Source: Zygnema cylindricum (Eukaryota > Streptophyta > Zygnematophyceae > Zygnematales > Zygnemataceae). Taken from it: a DNA stretch of 64,000 nucleotides. Position 1 is the first letter of the stretch, and each line of letters starts with the position of its first letter. The translations under genes were made by a program, and so were the position numbers. This document shows, one piece after another, positions 1 to 10,407 of this stretch. The notes beneath the pieces were generated by a model. It was not told where the DNA came from and did no database searches. It saw only the letters and a list, made by a program, of their open reading frames with translations. The stretch lies in contig JBBHKE010002714.1 in the NCBI GenBank assembly GCA_037447655.1, positions 79,448 to 143,447 of the forward strand. The letters are read 5' to 3'.

Positions 1-537
1 ATGATAATAAGAAAGTGTTTTGGAGCACTTCAAGATGAAAAAACCATTTTAGGGTTACCAGAGCAGGAAGTGGAAACATAATCACAAGATATGGATATCA
101 GGAAACATTTCACAAAGAAATGGGCATAAAAATCTTCAAGGAAATACTCAAAACAGGAGAAAACGAGAAAATGGGGTTACAAAATCATTAACATATATTT
201 GGGAACACTTTCTACAATCTTCCCAAAAGGGGGAACAAAGCAAAAAACAGCTAATTTGAGGAAAACAAAAACAGCCTTAAATGGCCGTTATTACTCCAAT
301 TGAATAAGGGAACAAAAATAGTGAAAACAAAAAAATGGAACTGATAAAAAACGAGGAAAAAAAAAAGAATACTGCACACATGAAGGAGAACTAATTATCG
401 GATACTAACACTCGTCTTCTAGTATATTACAATCGGCTATATACTACAAAAAAATGCCACATTATGTCTAGTAGACCGAAAACTTTATCAATTCTCTTTC
501 AAAAGAAAAGATTTACAGAAAGGCCAAATTTGACGCC
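1..537. other. AT-rich region downstream of the CxWP gene
   Basis: No coding region or known repeat was recognised. It is A-rich on the plus strand and lies 3' of the minus-strand gene ending at 538, so its right part probably holds that gene's 3' UTR. Confidence 0.4.
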
Positions 538-2439
538 TCAAGAACCCTTAGGCCAGGCACATCTGGCGCCCATTGGGGGGGGAGAAGAGGGAGAGGGAGA
601 GGGAGAGGGAGAAGCCTTGCTATTTGGCCAAGCACATCTGGGTCCCAAGGTAGGGGGTGAAACTGGAGGGAGAGGAGAAGGGACAGGAGAAAGAGAGAGA
701 GAGGTCTTGGTATTTGGCCACGCACATCTGGGCCCCATAGACAAAGAGGGAGAGGGAGAGGGAGAGGAGGGAGAAGAAGGAGAAGCTTTGGGCCACGGAC
801 ACCGTGCACCCATAGGTGTAGGAGGAGAGAAGGAATCTGAAGGGGGGAGAGGAGAAAAGGAAGAAAGTGAGGAAGCAGAAGAAGGAGAGGATTTACTGCT
901 AGGCCAAGCACATCTAGGTCCTAAGGACAGCTGTGAAAGGGGAGAGGGAGAGGGAGAGGATGAGCTAGAGAGAGAGGAAGCTTGAGGAGAAGGCCTGCTA
1001 TTGGGCCAGGCACATCTTGCACCCATTGAAGGTGCAGAGACAGGAGCGGGAGCAGGAGAGGGAGAGGGAGAGGAAGCGAGAGACGAGACAGTTACACTTT
1101 TGCTGTTTGGCCAGGCACATCTTGCCCCCATAGGTTGGGAAGTGAGAGGCGTGGAGGGAGAGGTAGAGGGAGTAGAGGGAGAGATTTTGGTCTTCGGCCA
1201 GGAACATCTTGGGGAAGGAGAGAAAATTTCATTTGGGTTGGAAGTGAGATCCATGGCGGATGAGAGAGAGGGGGAGGGAGAAGGAGACGCCATTTTTGGG
1301 GAGCTTCTAGGCCAGGCACAATGGGGTCCAATAGGGGTAGAATTATTCAAATTGGAACTTATTTTTTCCTTCACAGAAACTCTCGGCCAAGCGCAATGGG
1401 GGGCACCGACATTTGCTTCGGAAGCGAATATTCGCTCCAAGGAGGCAATATCCGCGGGAGAGGGAGAGGGAAAAAGAGTAGAGGAAAGAGAGGGAGAGGG
1501 AGAGGGAGAGGGAGAGGGTGTAGGAGTGGGCGAGGGAGAGGGAGAGAGGGACACTGGAGAAGAGGGAGAAGTGCCACGTGGCCAGCTGCATCTCGGGTAT
1601 TCTGCCGGTGGTGACATCACATGTGATGTCACTCTCGGCCATTTGCACCTGGGATAAGGGGACATTTCCGGATCTTCTTCCATCCAAGATCTGGTGACGT
1701 CAGCAGATCCAATCTCTGAATCGCTTTCCGATTCCAATTCCGATTCCGATTCATATCCCAATTCGCCATCCGAGACGGACGGAGACGAAACAAAATTGCT
1801 GACGTCAGCAACAACCGAAGTAGCAGCAGCAGCAGCAGCAGAAGTTTCAGGAGCTTTCAGCAGAGAATCGTCTGATTGATCTTCATCCGCCTCCATGTCA
1901 GTTTCAGTTTCAGTTTCCGTTTTTTCCCTCGGGCGGCTGATGACAGGCCACTCTGGGAGAGAAACCCCTTGAGCAATCATGAGCATCCAATCCATGGGGG
2001 TGGGGGAAGGTCCATTTTGACCTAATCTGGGAGGAGAGAGAGAGGGTCTCCTCCTCTCCCACCGCAAATTCCGTTCCTTCTCCAACTCCTGGAGGGCGTG
2101 GAGAGGGAGAGGATCTGACTGTACGGAAGGTTCCAGGCGAGTGAGAGGAGAGAGAGGGAGAGGTTCCTGAGGAGGAGAAGCTTGGGTTGCGGCTGAAGAG
2201 GGAGAGGGAGACGAGAGAGAGAGAGAATCAGAGGGATTCCTTTGAGAGTTTGGGGAAAATGGAGAATTCCGAAGCAGAGGGCGGGAGGCTCGGAGGAGAA
2301 ATATTTTGGCTCGGCGTTGTTGTCGGCGAGTGAACGCCGCGAGCTGCTGGGATTGGTCGTCCACTGCAGCGCTCGCACGTGCGACGGATGGCGGAGAATG
2401 GTTGAGGGCAATGTTCGTGCCCTGCAGCTGGAGAGCCAT
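538..2439 (-). CDS. CxWP-repeat low-complexity protein, 633 aa, function unknown
   Basis: A single uninterrupted reading frame of 633 codons starts at ATG 2439-2437 and ends in TGA. The N-terminal 260 residues carry basic stretches (residues 38-56), a Ser/Pro-rich part, a segment around 150-165 with MDWMLMIAQG then LPEWP, Thr/Glu alternation near 174-181, an alanine run near 200-206 and an acidic Ser/Glu/Asp region (225-258). From residue 261 to the end there are twelve copies of a short motif of the type [GYS]-[AP]-[RH]-C-x-W-P-[KNRS], separated by 10-45 residues of Ser/Pro. The linkers are encoded by GA-rich simple repeats, so linker length probably changes by slippage, while Cys, Trp and Pro are kept in every copy. 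I see no signal peptide or membrane segment and do not recognise the family. Retention of twelve motifs through one long frame argues for a real protein; repeated Cys/Trp suggests metal, cofactor or protein binding, but that is speculation. Confidence 0.72.
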   Translation of the reverse strand: MALQLQGTNIALNHSPPSVARASAAVDDQSQQLAAFTRRQQRRAKIFLLRASRPLLRNSPFSPNSQRNPSDSLSLSSPSPSSAATQASPPQEPLPLSPLTRLEPSVQSDPLPLHALQELEKERNLRWERRRPSLSPPRLGQNGPSPTPMDWMLMIAQGVSLPEWPVISRPREKTETETETDMEADEDQSDDSLLKAPETSAAAAAATSVVADVSNFVSSPSVSDGELGYESESELESESDSEIGSADVTRSWMEEDPEMSPYPRCKWPRVTSHVMSPPAEYPRCSWPRGTSPSSPVSLSPSPSPTPTPSPSPSPSPSLSSTLFPSPSPADIASLERIFASEANVGAPHCAWPRVSVKEKISSNLNNSTPIGPHCAWPRSSPKMASPSPSPSLSSAMDLTSNPNEIFSPSPRCSWPKTKISPSTPSTSPSTPLTSQPMGARCAWPNSKSVTVSSLASSPSPSPAPAPVSAPSMGARCAWPNSRPSPQASSLSSSSSPSPSPLSQLSLGPRCAWPSSKSSPSSASSLSSFSPLPPSDSFSPPTPMGARCPWPKASPSSPSSPSPSPSLSMGPRCAWPNTKTSLSLSPVPSPLPPVSPPTLGPRCAWPNSKASPSPSPSPSSPPPMGARCAWPKGS

Positions 2440-3985
2440 TTCTGAAGGAACTAGCGTCGGATGGCTTTCTTTTTAAAAACGGAGGGAAGCCTTAGGGTTT
2501 GCTACAAATGTGGGAGAAATAGGTTTTTTTTTAGGGGGAAGGGAGTATAGAGAGAGAAGACCTTTTTTTTTTTTTTAGAGTGCGCGATCGAGGTTTTGAA
2601 AGACGAAGTTTTCCGTTTTGTGATAATCGCGCGGAAAATATTGGAGCGGTTGAATGAGATAGGTTGAAGAATTTGGTTTGAAGGAGAAGCATTTAAGTTT
2701 GCGGGATATGAAGGTGGGCTCCCGAAAGGGCGGAGCCAAAGCGTGACGTGGCATGCCTGAAAGGACCAGGGGAAACGTTTTCCCCGCTGCCCGAGCTTGA
2801 AGGAACTGCTGATACACGTGGATATATGATTTTTGATTGGATGGAATTGGATATAAGGCTCTCCATAAAGTTGGAGAGTTTTCGCACGTGGCGATGGGAC
2901 CACGGGGGGGCGGAGTTGTGCGGCGCCGCCCTGGAGGATGAGTCAGAGCAATCAGATCTGATCTGGATAATGGATAACGTCATTAACTCCAGGGGCGTGC
3001 TACGTACGGACAAGAAATTCTGCTAGATCCTCCTCCGGAGTCTTATGTATTGTGTTCGGTACAAATATTCTTAAAGGTACAAACACGGAACGGTCAAGTA
3101 CAAACAGTGAACGAGTTTTCGTACCACACCGTAGAATTCGCTTCATGACTTGTTTGACGGCATGACGTGGATTAATGCCATGTGGTCAACTTTCTTTGTC
3201 GCCACGTCAAGCTGCCCTGCTGCCCGGGAAGGGGAGTAGTCAGCAGCCGAGGTAACAGCCAAACAGGTGGTCCCAAAATAGGCAAATCCGTAGGTAAAAT
3301 CTCGTGGCGAAACATTGATTCTGAATCTGATTCGCGGCGGACTTCCCCAAGCAGACAGAGATATGTGATGGAAAGTAACTGGTTTTGGTGGGCGGTTTTG
3401 GAGCGACCGTACCTGCTGACAGGATATATGTACGAAGAATAAGAAGACGACAGAAAAGGATATGAATCTCGGAATCTAGAAAGAATGTGCCAATTGGAAA
3501 CACGAAAAGGTGCCGAACGCGTAAGGTACGCTACGTGGATCATAGTTACAGGATATTCCTAGAGAGCCAATCATTTAAAACTCGCCACGTACATCTTGTG
3601 GTCCTATAACTCGGTTGACAAGACCGTGGTGCACACAAACGAAGCCACAATCTATATTTTGGGGTGTCAAAGGAAGGAAAAGTGATGACCACGTAAATTT
3701 TACGAGCGGGCAGCCATCCTTGCTACAGTACAGTACTGTACTGTACTGTAATGTACCCTACTAAACTATGCGCATGCTGAAAAAGTGCCAGGAATGGTTG
3801 AAAATACAGGTAATGCGATAACAACTACTTTTTTGGCCTCAAAACTCTTTTAGCGAATGACCGCTCCAATTCGTAGTAGTCAATACGATTGTTGAAAAAA
3901 AATATCTTCTATGTACAGTCTGTATCCACGTCAATGGATCATAGACCTCGTGTAGCTACGACAACGCGTATTTCAATGTACGAAA
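2440..3985. promoter_or_regulatory. Upstream region of the CxWP gene, with a GTAC array
   Basis: This holds the minus-strand 5' UTR and probable promoter. CACGTG-type (G-box) sites occur near 2815 and 2884. Between 3058 and 3125 there are four GTAC cores, similar to arrays in the copia LTRs. A GTACTGT-type inverted simple repeat sits at about 3727-3755. No further gene is supported. Confidence 0.35.
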
Positions 3986-3989
3986 AAAA

Positions 3990-4505
3990 TGGTAAGCTCT
4001 ATATGCCAAAGTTGTTCACGGCGTTTAGTGCGAACGATTGAATCGCGACGAATTATACGTAACAAACGCATTGAACCTTTTGAAAAAATCGTAAAAATCG
4101 TTAATGAAATTTCGTCCGTACTATTCCGTACATTTAAACAAAAGTAAATTTCACATATACCCCAATTTGTACATTTTCGTACATTTTCCGTAACTTTTCG
4201 TAAATTTCCGTACATTTTTGGTTCAATTCCGTACATTTCCGCAAATTTTCTATTCAGTTTACACGACAAAAAGTACTACGAAGTGCAACGTATCTTTTCG
4301 TCATATTCGGTACATTTACCGTACGCAACCGTACATCTATCGTAAAATACCGTACAGTTTCCGTAAATTAGCCATTCAGTTTACTGGACAGAAAGTACAT
4401 CGCGATTTTTTGCGATTTTTTCAAAAGTCACAATTATACGTTTCAATCGCAAAAAAGAAAAAAATCGCGCGATTTGAACAACAAGGCTATATGCTGTACA
4501 TCAGT
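3990..4505. repeat. Foldback element with CCGTACATTT-like internal repeats
   Basis: Imperfect inverted arms face each other: roughly 3995-4100 (containing TTTTGAAAAAATCG and GAATTATACGT) and 4390-4500 (the reverse complement in the same order). Between them the unit (T)TTCCGTACATTT recurs, giving about twelve GTAC cores in 290 bp. No TSD was identified, so the type of foldback element is open. Confidence 0.5.
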
Positions 4506-4585
4506 ACTATACGCGTACTGTACGTTTTAATAAAATGTGACGGTATAGAGTCACTGGATAATTGCATATATTGTTTTTCACCTAA

Positions 4586-5306
4586 GGGTAACATTCCACT
4601 AGGCGAAAAGTGGGGTTCGTTACTAGACGCCATACGTTTTCGTACAGCGCCGTACCGAGCCGTAACATAATTTTGTTTTTGTCAGACGAAACATCGTTAC
4701 TATAAAGTTGTCGAAAGCTCCAATGATGTAGGCGTAATTCTTGACAGTCGGATGTTTCACTTTTTGAGATCCTCAAAGGAATCACACACATCATCCAGTT
4801 GGACACAACTCTCCTCGCGAGGAGAGTTGTGTCCAACTGGATGATTACCAGTCATTACCATTGGTACACGTGAAAAATGAAACAAATATCTACTTTGAAC
4901 AAGGGATCACAAACGTGCACTTCATACAGGCCATGTGTCACCTGCCACTCTGGTTGCAGGTCAGCCGAAACTATCCTCGCACGCTTCGTCTGACATCCAC
5001 CGACATTCAAAGTCTGCCGCGACCGTCAAAGTTTGTTGCTTTTGTGCCATTGCGTTTCGAATTTGACTTCCATTTCAAAATCAAAATGTGGCTGAAACTT
5101 GGCCGATTCATTAACTACCTCCGATCGTATAGATATTTGGTTCGACTTGCCGTTTGTAGATTTTAAGATTTTCAAAATCGAACTCACCTTATGTGGAGCC
5201 AATCATAATTGAGGAAGTTTCGTTCTTGGCCCGACAAAATGGGCGACTTCACTATCGCTTTAGTAGACTTGTCTATACATTTTGGGACGCTAATGGAATG
5301 TTACCC
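4586..5306. mobile_element. PIF/Harbinger-like non-autonomous TIR element, 721 bp
   Basis: The ends are inverted repeats: GGGTAACATTCCACTAGGCG on the left, and on the right the complement of GGGTAACATTCCATTAGCG. Both sides are flanked by TAA (4583-4585 and 5307-5309). A 3-bp TAA/TTA duplication with a GGG start is typical of PIF/Harbinger elements. No transposase is seen. The palindrome at 4790-4845 lies inside. Confidence 0.65.
4790..4845. repeat. Perfect 56-bp palindrome without spacer
   Basis: Two 28-bp arms are exact reverse complements meeting at CTCG|CGAG (centre between 4817 and 4818). Every pair was checked base by base; pairing stops at 4789/4846. Confidence 0.95.
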
Positions 5307-5440
5307 TAAGAAATAATGTTTTTAGACCGACTTCCTACGGGATACGTATCAGGTAAAACAGGTACCGATGTGCCTATAGAATGTTTAAAACATTTACGAC
5401 GAAGTAGCCGATACACATCATTGTTTGAATGTGCATATGG

Positions 5441-5923
5441 CAGAGGTCGCAAACGGTTAACCGAAACCGTAGCTGAACGTTAATCGACCGCTCGTTAACC
5501 GGCCTCCCGCGTCAAATCCGAAACGGATTTGGGTTCCAAATTTGGGGGGCCGGGCGGATTGGGGCGGTTGATTCATAGAAAAAAATAAAAAATCGGTTAC
5601 AGTAGGGTAAGCAAAAAACGAAAAAAAAAAATGAAAGTTTTGTAGTGTCCATACTATCTAACATTATTGTACTTTGTACTCTTGGTATCGTGGAAGGTAT
5701 AAGGGAAATGTACCACTAATTCTATACTTATTCGGGTACGGGCGGGCACGGGTAGTCGCGAGAAATTGAGTTTCGGTTAACTTTTATTTTTGTAAACTCG
5801 TTTCTGGTAACGGTTAACAATATTGGAGCGTGACATAACACGGTCGGGCGTCGGGTACTCATATTTTGAAAAAAATAAATTGTCGGTTTTGGTTATCTAA
5901 TTTTTTTTCTTTTATGACCTCTT
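5441..5923. mobile_element. hAT-like non-autonomous element, 483 bp
   Basis: An exact 8-bp duplication, GCATATGG, flanks the element (5433-5440 and 5924-5931). The left end CAGAGGTCGCAAACGG and the right end (complement AAGAGGTCATAAAAG) form short imperfect TIRs of the hAT type. The interior is rich in GGTTAAC-type words and has no ORF. Confidence 0.75.
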
Positions 5924-5947
5924 GCATATGGGATCCAACACGACTTA

Positions 5948-6293
5948 GGGTAAGGTTCCATTAGGGGAAAAATGTCGTTCTTTCTTGAAAGTCGTAGTGT
6001 TTCGTACAATGACGTACCAAAAAAACTTAAATGTTAGAAAAACAAACCTACAAAATGAGCGATTTAATTCTCCGCGTTTATGGGTGTAAACAAGGACCAT
6101 CGGATGCATAATTCAATACATCATCGTCTGACACTTTCAGTTCGCAACAAGTGACCCGGAGCAGGTCAAATTTTAACGCCTGAACGAATAGCATCGTGCC
6201 TCGTGTAAAAGTGAATAAATATCCACGACGACCGCGCGACCAAGTAGGTACACGTCGCAAAGGACATGTGGCTTCTGCAAAGGAGGATGCAAG
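5948..6293. mobile_element. Left half of a Harbinger-like element split by the retrotransposon nest
   Basis: It starts with GGGTAAGGTTCCATTAGGGG after TTA (5945-5947). The matching right end, with an imperfect TIR (about 14 of 20 positions) and TTA at 38162-38164, lies beyond the 31.5-kb nest. Without the nest the element would be about 705 bp, close in size to the one at 4586-5306. Confidence 0.5.
6078..6288 (-). pseudogene. C-terminal half of an ORF split by element B1
   Basis: This minus-strand open stretch ends in a stop at 6078. If the nest (6294-37797) and one GCAAG copy are removed, it joins in frame to the open stretch 38033-37798, giving 149 codons including the stop. I do not recognise the product. 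It is rich in basic residues and lies within a putative TIR element, so it may be a captured fragment or a transposon ORF. Confidence 0.4.
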
Positions 6294-7273
6294 TGTTGAA
6301 AAAAGTGTCTTATATTTTGGTCTTTTTGTTCATGGTCTCATTGCAGTCATCATACTTGTCGTAGTCAACGAGGATTGTCAAGCAGCCATGGCTAGCTCAT
6401 GCAGACATAGAAGACAAGCTGAGAAAGAAGGAGGACAGCCCTCTGCAAAAGATAGGCAGTTTCATGTGGGATTTGAACCACTGACCTCCGGATGACCACC
6501 GTACGAATTAGCGGTCCGCCTTATCCGGTAAGTCTTGTAGAAAGCGACACACATAAATGGTACGATAATTATTTAATTATGAACAACGCAAAATATTTTA
6601 TTTAACTACTTACGAGATAGACTGAACATAATATTTACCAAGCCGCACGAAATCCGGACCGCACGAAAATTACGAAATGACATTTAAATTCGACGGACGA
6701 AATCCAATGTCCAGATAAGATCGAACAACTCACAAATGAGTCGGAATCCTGGAATGAACCTTTTGGCGGTTTGTTAGCTAATGTCGGCGGATGACACGTG
6801 GCGAGATATGATCGGACAACAATGATTACGAGGGGGGGGGGCGATTACGACTCAGGAATTGACACACGTTAGCGGATCGGCCATGCCGTACTATGGTCGT
6901 ACAAAAAGTACAACGGTATCTGTACCTTCTTATACTTTACAATCTTTTGATTGGCTAGGTACACTAGTAGTAGGTTTAGAAAGGGAATTTAGGACTTAGA
7001 ATAGTTTTAGGTTTTCAAGCCTCTCTCCCACAGAGCACTTGTATTTATAGGCCAACTTTGGTCAGCCATAACTTAATGTTCCGGTGAGTAATTTCAGTGA
7101 TTCTTTTTGCTGCGGACTCAGAGGAGTCCACGCTAAAAAATGGTGTAGTTGGGAAGAATTATTGCGTCCCACCGTGGGACTTATTCTATGCCAAAGTCAA
7201 AAGTGCAAATACTATCCTAGAGGCTCCACATAAGCTGGACATTTTGTGTACCTATGGAGGTCACAGAATTACA
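6294..7273 (+). repeat. 5' LTR of copia B1
   Basis: It begins TGTTGAAAA and ends ATTACA. It contains an antisense tRNA-like module (6455-6526), a cluster of four GTAC cores around 6885-6945 and a TATA-type TTGTATTTATAGG near 7040. An ATG at 7254-7256 opens gag 20 nt before the LTR end. It aligns along its length with 36628-37797 except for the MITE inserted in the latter. Confidence 0.85.
6455..6526 (-). other. tRNA-like module in LTR B1
   Basis: On the minus strand there is a perfect B-box GGTTCAAATCC (6479-6469) preceded by an A-box-like AAGGCGGACCGC and GCTAATTC, resembling a serine-type tRNA with a long variable arm. It runs antisense to the element. The same segment recurs at about 36789-36860. 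Confidence 0.5.
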
Positions 7274-7286
7274 CGTTATGGGCCCA
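7274..7286 (+). other. Primer-binding site of B1
   Basis: CGTTATGGGCCCA differs in its first base from GGTTATGGGCCCA, the complement of the anticodon-side half of initiator tRNA-Met used by Drosophila copia. Read in the gag frame it encodes V-M-G-P. Confidence 0.7.
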
Positions 7287-7291
7287 CCCTC

Positions 7292-8034
7292 TGTTGTTTT
7301 TAGGAAGCTTTAGTCCTCTCTATGCCTCAGCTGTGAGGGAGAGAGAGCTGTTCAAGACTTAAGTTATTTTTGGTTGAGTTCGGTTCAGTGCTTACCAATA
7401 TTAGTGTGACAAAGAAGTTGGGAGTTCACGATTCATTCACACTTGGGACACTCGTCGTCACTTAGGAGAATGCGAGAGTATATCCTCCGTGGACGTACGG
7501 AAATTCGGCTGGACCACGGGACTTCGTGAAGTCAGTTCTAGGGTGCCAAATCCTCTAATCGAACCGCTGACAGCCGCCGCCAACAAATAGTGACGAGGCA
7601 TGACTAGATCATTATCACTTTACGTTGTCTGAACTTCGGTGTAAATATTTGTGATAGAATGTTAGATGTACGGCTGGAATGCCTCCGTACAACTTAGTGT
7701 AGTTTCGGTGTATAGAAGTAGGACTTAGTGAATTTGATTTTTAGAAACAAATGATATGAAAACTGTACACTCAGTTTTATGTAATTTCATTTCTACATAT
7801 CTCACAGATCTGTGAGAGGAATTCATTGCAATTATGTGTGTGTGTTTCTTTTTATGTTATCCAGACTATGGTAAACTTTCAAGACGATTGGAGCGTTTTT
7901 TCTGAAAGTTATAGTCTGTCAAAGTTGTTGTTCAGCCATCGGTATTTGTGGAAGCTTCCTCTCTTGATTTGTTCTACGATGACCACTGCTCCATCTTCTT
8001 CATCTTCAGTGCCAGCAGTTGTCTCAGAACAACA
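7292..8034 (+). repeat. 5' LTR of copia A
   Basis: It starts TGTTGTTTTTAGG and ends GAACAACA, and is the same length as the 3' copy. The gag start codon (7979-7981) lies 56 nt inside its right end, so the first 18 codons, a Ser-rich stretch, are LTR sequence. Confidence 0.88.
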
Positions 8035-8630
8035 GGTCACGGGCCCGCCTTCACGAATTTCGGTCTTTGATGGACGTGAATATCTGTATTGGGCAGATTT
8101 GGTTAAGTCTTACTTCAAGCAAGTGAAACTAATTGATGTGTTAAATGGATCATTGGCAGAATCTGATGCCAGCTTTGATCAAAAAAATGACCAGGCTTTG
8201 CATTTAGTAAAGCTTTTGATATCAAAAGAACTGTATATGACATATATTAATGTTACAAAGGCATCAGATTTGTGGGATGCATTGAAATCTTCTTATGTTA
8301 AAGCTAGTGACCAGCATGAGATTATAACCGCTGGTCAGATCTATGAGTATAAATTACACAGGTGGTAGCACGGTGGATTACACTAATCGGTTTCGAGTGT
8401 TACTGTCAGAAAATGTATGTTCTGGGGGGACTTTCTCCCCTTATCATCAGGCCATGATTCTCCTAAAGGGGCTTCCTAATGAATATAAAAGAGCCTCAGA
8501 TGAAATGAAAAAATTGTCTAAACCTCTTTGGAATTTGCAAAATACTATAGTGTTTATCTTGGCAGAAGAGACTACTCAGACAGTTTTAGGATTTGGAAAA
8601 CCAGCTGTAGCATTTACGGCTCAGTTTTAG
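7979..8630 (+). pseudogene. gag of copia A, frameshifted
   Basis: Translation starts at ATG 7979 in the LTR and continues through the PBS (encoding V-T-G-P) into a copia-type gag (UBN2-like) with ISVFDGREYLYW near the start. The frame ends at 8368 and resumes in another frame at about 8343, so an indel lies near 8360. A zinc knuckle follows at about 8675-8720 (CVYCYTDGHSFRAC, a CX2CX4HX4C pattern). The protein would form the capsid of the virus-like particle in the cytoplasm. Confidence 0.75.
8035..8047 (+). other. Diverged primer-binding site of copia A
   Basis: GGTCACGGGCCCG occupies the position of GGTTATGGGCCCA and differs by three transitions. It directly follows the LTR terminal CA. 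Confidence 0.6.
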
Positions 8631-8723
8631 AGGGAAAGTAGATATCAAAGGAATCAGTTTAATCCTCAGTTTGAGAAATGTGTATATTGCTATACTGATG
8701 GTCACTCCTTCAGAGCTTGTCCT

Positions 8724-10286
8724 TTGTATATAAAAGCTTTTGAAACAGGTACCTTTCGGAAAGGATGGAGACACCGCGGACCTCCCATTTCCCAAAAACC
8801 TCCGAGTAAAACTGTTGCACTTTCAGCCGAGGATACAGAATTGAAGAAAAAAACGACCGAGGAAACGACACCTGATGTGATCAGTTTTCCAAAAATTGAT
8901 GACAAAGAGTTCTTTGCTCTTGCCAAACTCGACATGATGGAAGGAGAAAAGGACCTCGGATGGATAATGGATTCCGGCAGCTCTTCACACATGTGCTGGA
9001 ATAAGTCTTGTTTTAAGGAGATGTCTTCTATTCCTTTACGTCAGATCTTTTATGCTTGTGGCTTTGCCGTTGAATCAAATGCCAAAGGAAACATAGATCT
9101 GGATTTTGTGATAGATGGAAAGGTTGCTAAGAGAACTTTGTATGATGTCTTGTATGTTCCAAAGTTCAAGAAAAATCTGTTTTCTACGTTGTAGTTGAAA
9201 GCAAAGGCTTTGAGGTTCTCCAGAAAAATGGCAAGAAAATAGTGAGCAAGATTGGAAGAGTAGCTCTAGTAGGAACTAGAGGCCTAAACTTTTTGTACCG
9301 CATGGACCTGGCTAATAAAATTGATTTTGCTTACTCTTGTGTCCTATGTGATAATGTTTTGTGGCATAAAAGACTTGGTCATGTGCATTATGAGAGAATT
9401 ACTAAGATGATAAAGAATGATATGATAGAGAGAGTCAAGCTTGGTCAACAAGAGTCTCATGTGTGTGATGGTTCGCTCTCGGAAAGCTTCACAAGCTTCC
9501 TATATCACAAGTTTCTGATCACCGAGCCACAGATGTTCTTGGTATTATTCACTCTGATGTTTTCGGCCCTTCTAAAGTTACCTCTCTTGGTGGCAGCCGC
9601 TTCTTTGTCACCTTTACAGACGATTACTCCCGGTATAGCCGCCTATATTTCATGAAGGAGAAGAGAGAAGTCTTCACTCACTTTAAGCACTACAAAATTT
9701 GGGCGGAGAAACTTCACGACAAATCTATTCTTGCTTTGCGGACGGATAATGGTGGAGAGTATGCATCTCATGCCTTTGCTGATTTTTTGAAGGAAAATGA
9801 CATCTTTCGTGAATTTACTGCTCCGTACACACCGGAACAAAATGGTGTTGCCGAGAGACTTAATCGGACTTTGACTGAATGTGCTCGATCTATGATGGCC
9901 GATAAAAGTGTGGATCCAAAGTTTTGGGGGGAAGCTTTTCATTGTGCTTCCTACATTAGAAATAGAGTGGAAACCCGAACTCTAGGGGTAAGACACCTTA
10001 TGAAGTGTGGACAGGCAGAAAGCCAAATGTAAGTCATTTTAGAGTTTTTGGTAGCAAATGTTTTATCTTGGATAATCTTCCTAATTGGAAGCTTAGTCCA
10101 AAATCTGTACTTGGTGTCTTTTTAGGCTATGATGATGAATCTGCAGGTTATAGAGTCTATAATCCTCAGAGAGGATGCCATCAAACAGCTAGGAATATTG
10201 AGATTAAAGAAGAAAGTCAATCTGTTGACGTTTTTAGCATGGATGCAGCTAAAGGAATGAGAAAATACGAAGCATATCATTCTTGA
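8724..10286 (+). pseudogene. Protease and integrase region of copia A
   Basis: The aspartic protease motif is WIMDSGSSSHM (about 8959-8991). The GAG-pre-integrase motif LWHKRLGHVHYERI is at about 9358-9400. The integrase core follows with LRTDNGGEY and TPEQNGVAERLNRTL, containing an Asp and the catalytic Glu region. The frame is interrupted by a stop near 9194, a shift near 9480-9650 and another near 9985-10010. It cannot make a full polyprotein as it stands. Confidence 0.8.
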
Positions 10287-10407
10287 GCAGGTACCTTTTA
10301 CTCCATCCTCTTCTACTTCTTCCACCTCTCTCCCAAATGCCTCTGGGCCGTCTAATAATCCTTATGGAGCTGCTCCTTCTGTCGATGCTCCTCCCAATAC
10401 ACGCCCT

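Noticed and set aside
1440-1540. CRISPR-like or regulatory array of GAGAGGGAGAGG
   Set aside because: It is a simple repeat encoding Ser/Pro linkers in a eukaryotic gene.
464-1657. Plus-strand ORFs rich in Glu/Gly
   Set aside because: They are antisense shadows of the CxWP gene caused by GA simple repeats; no independent motif.
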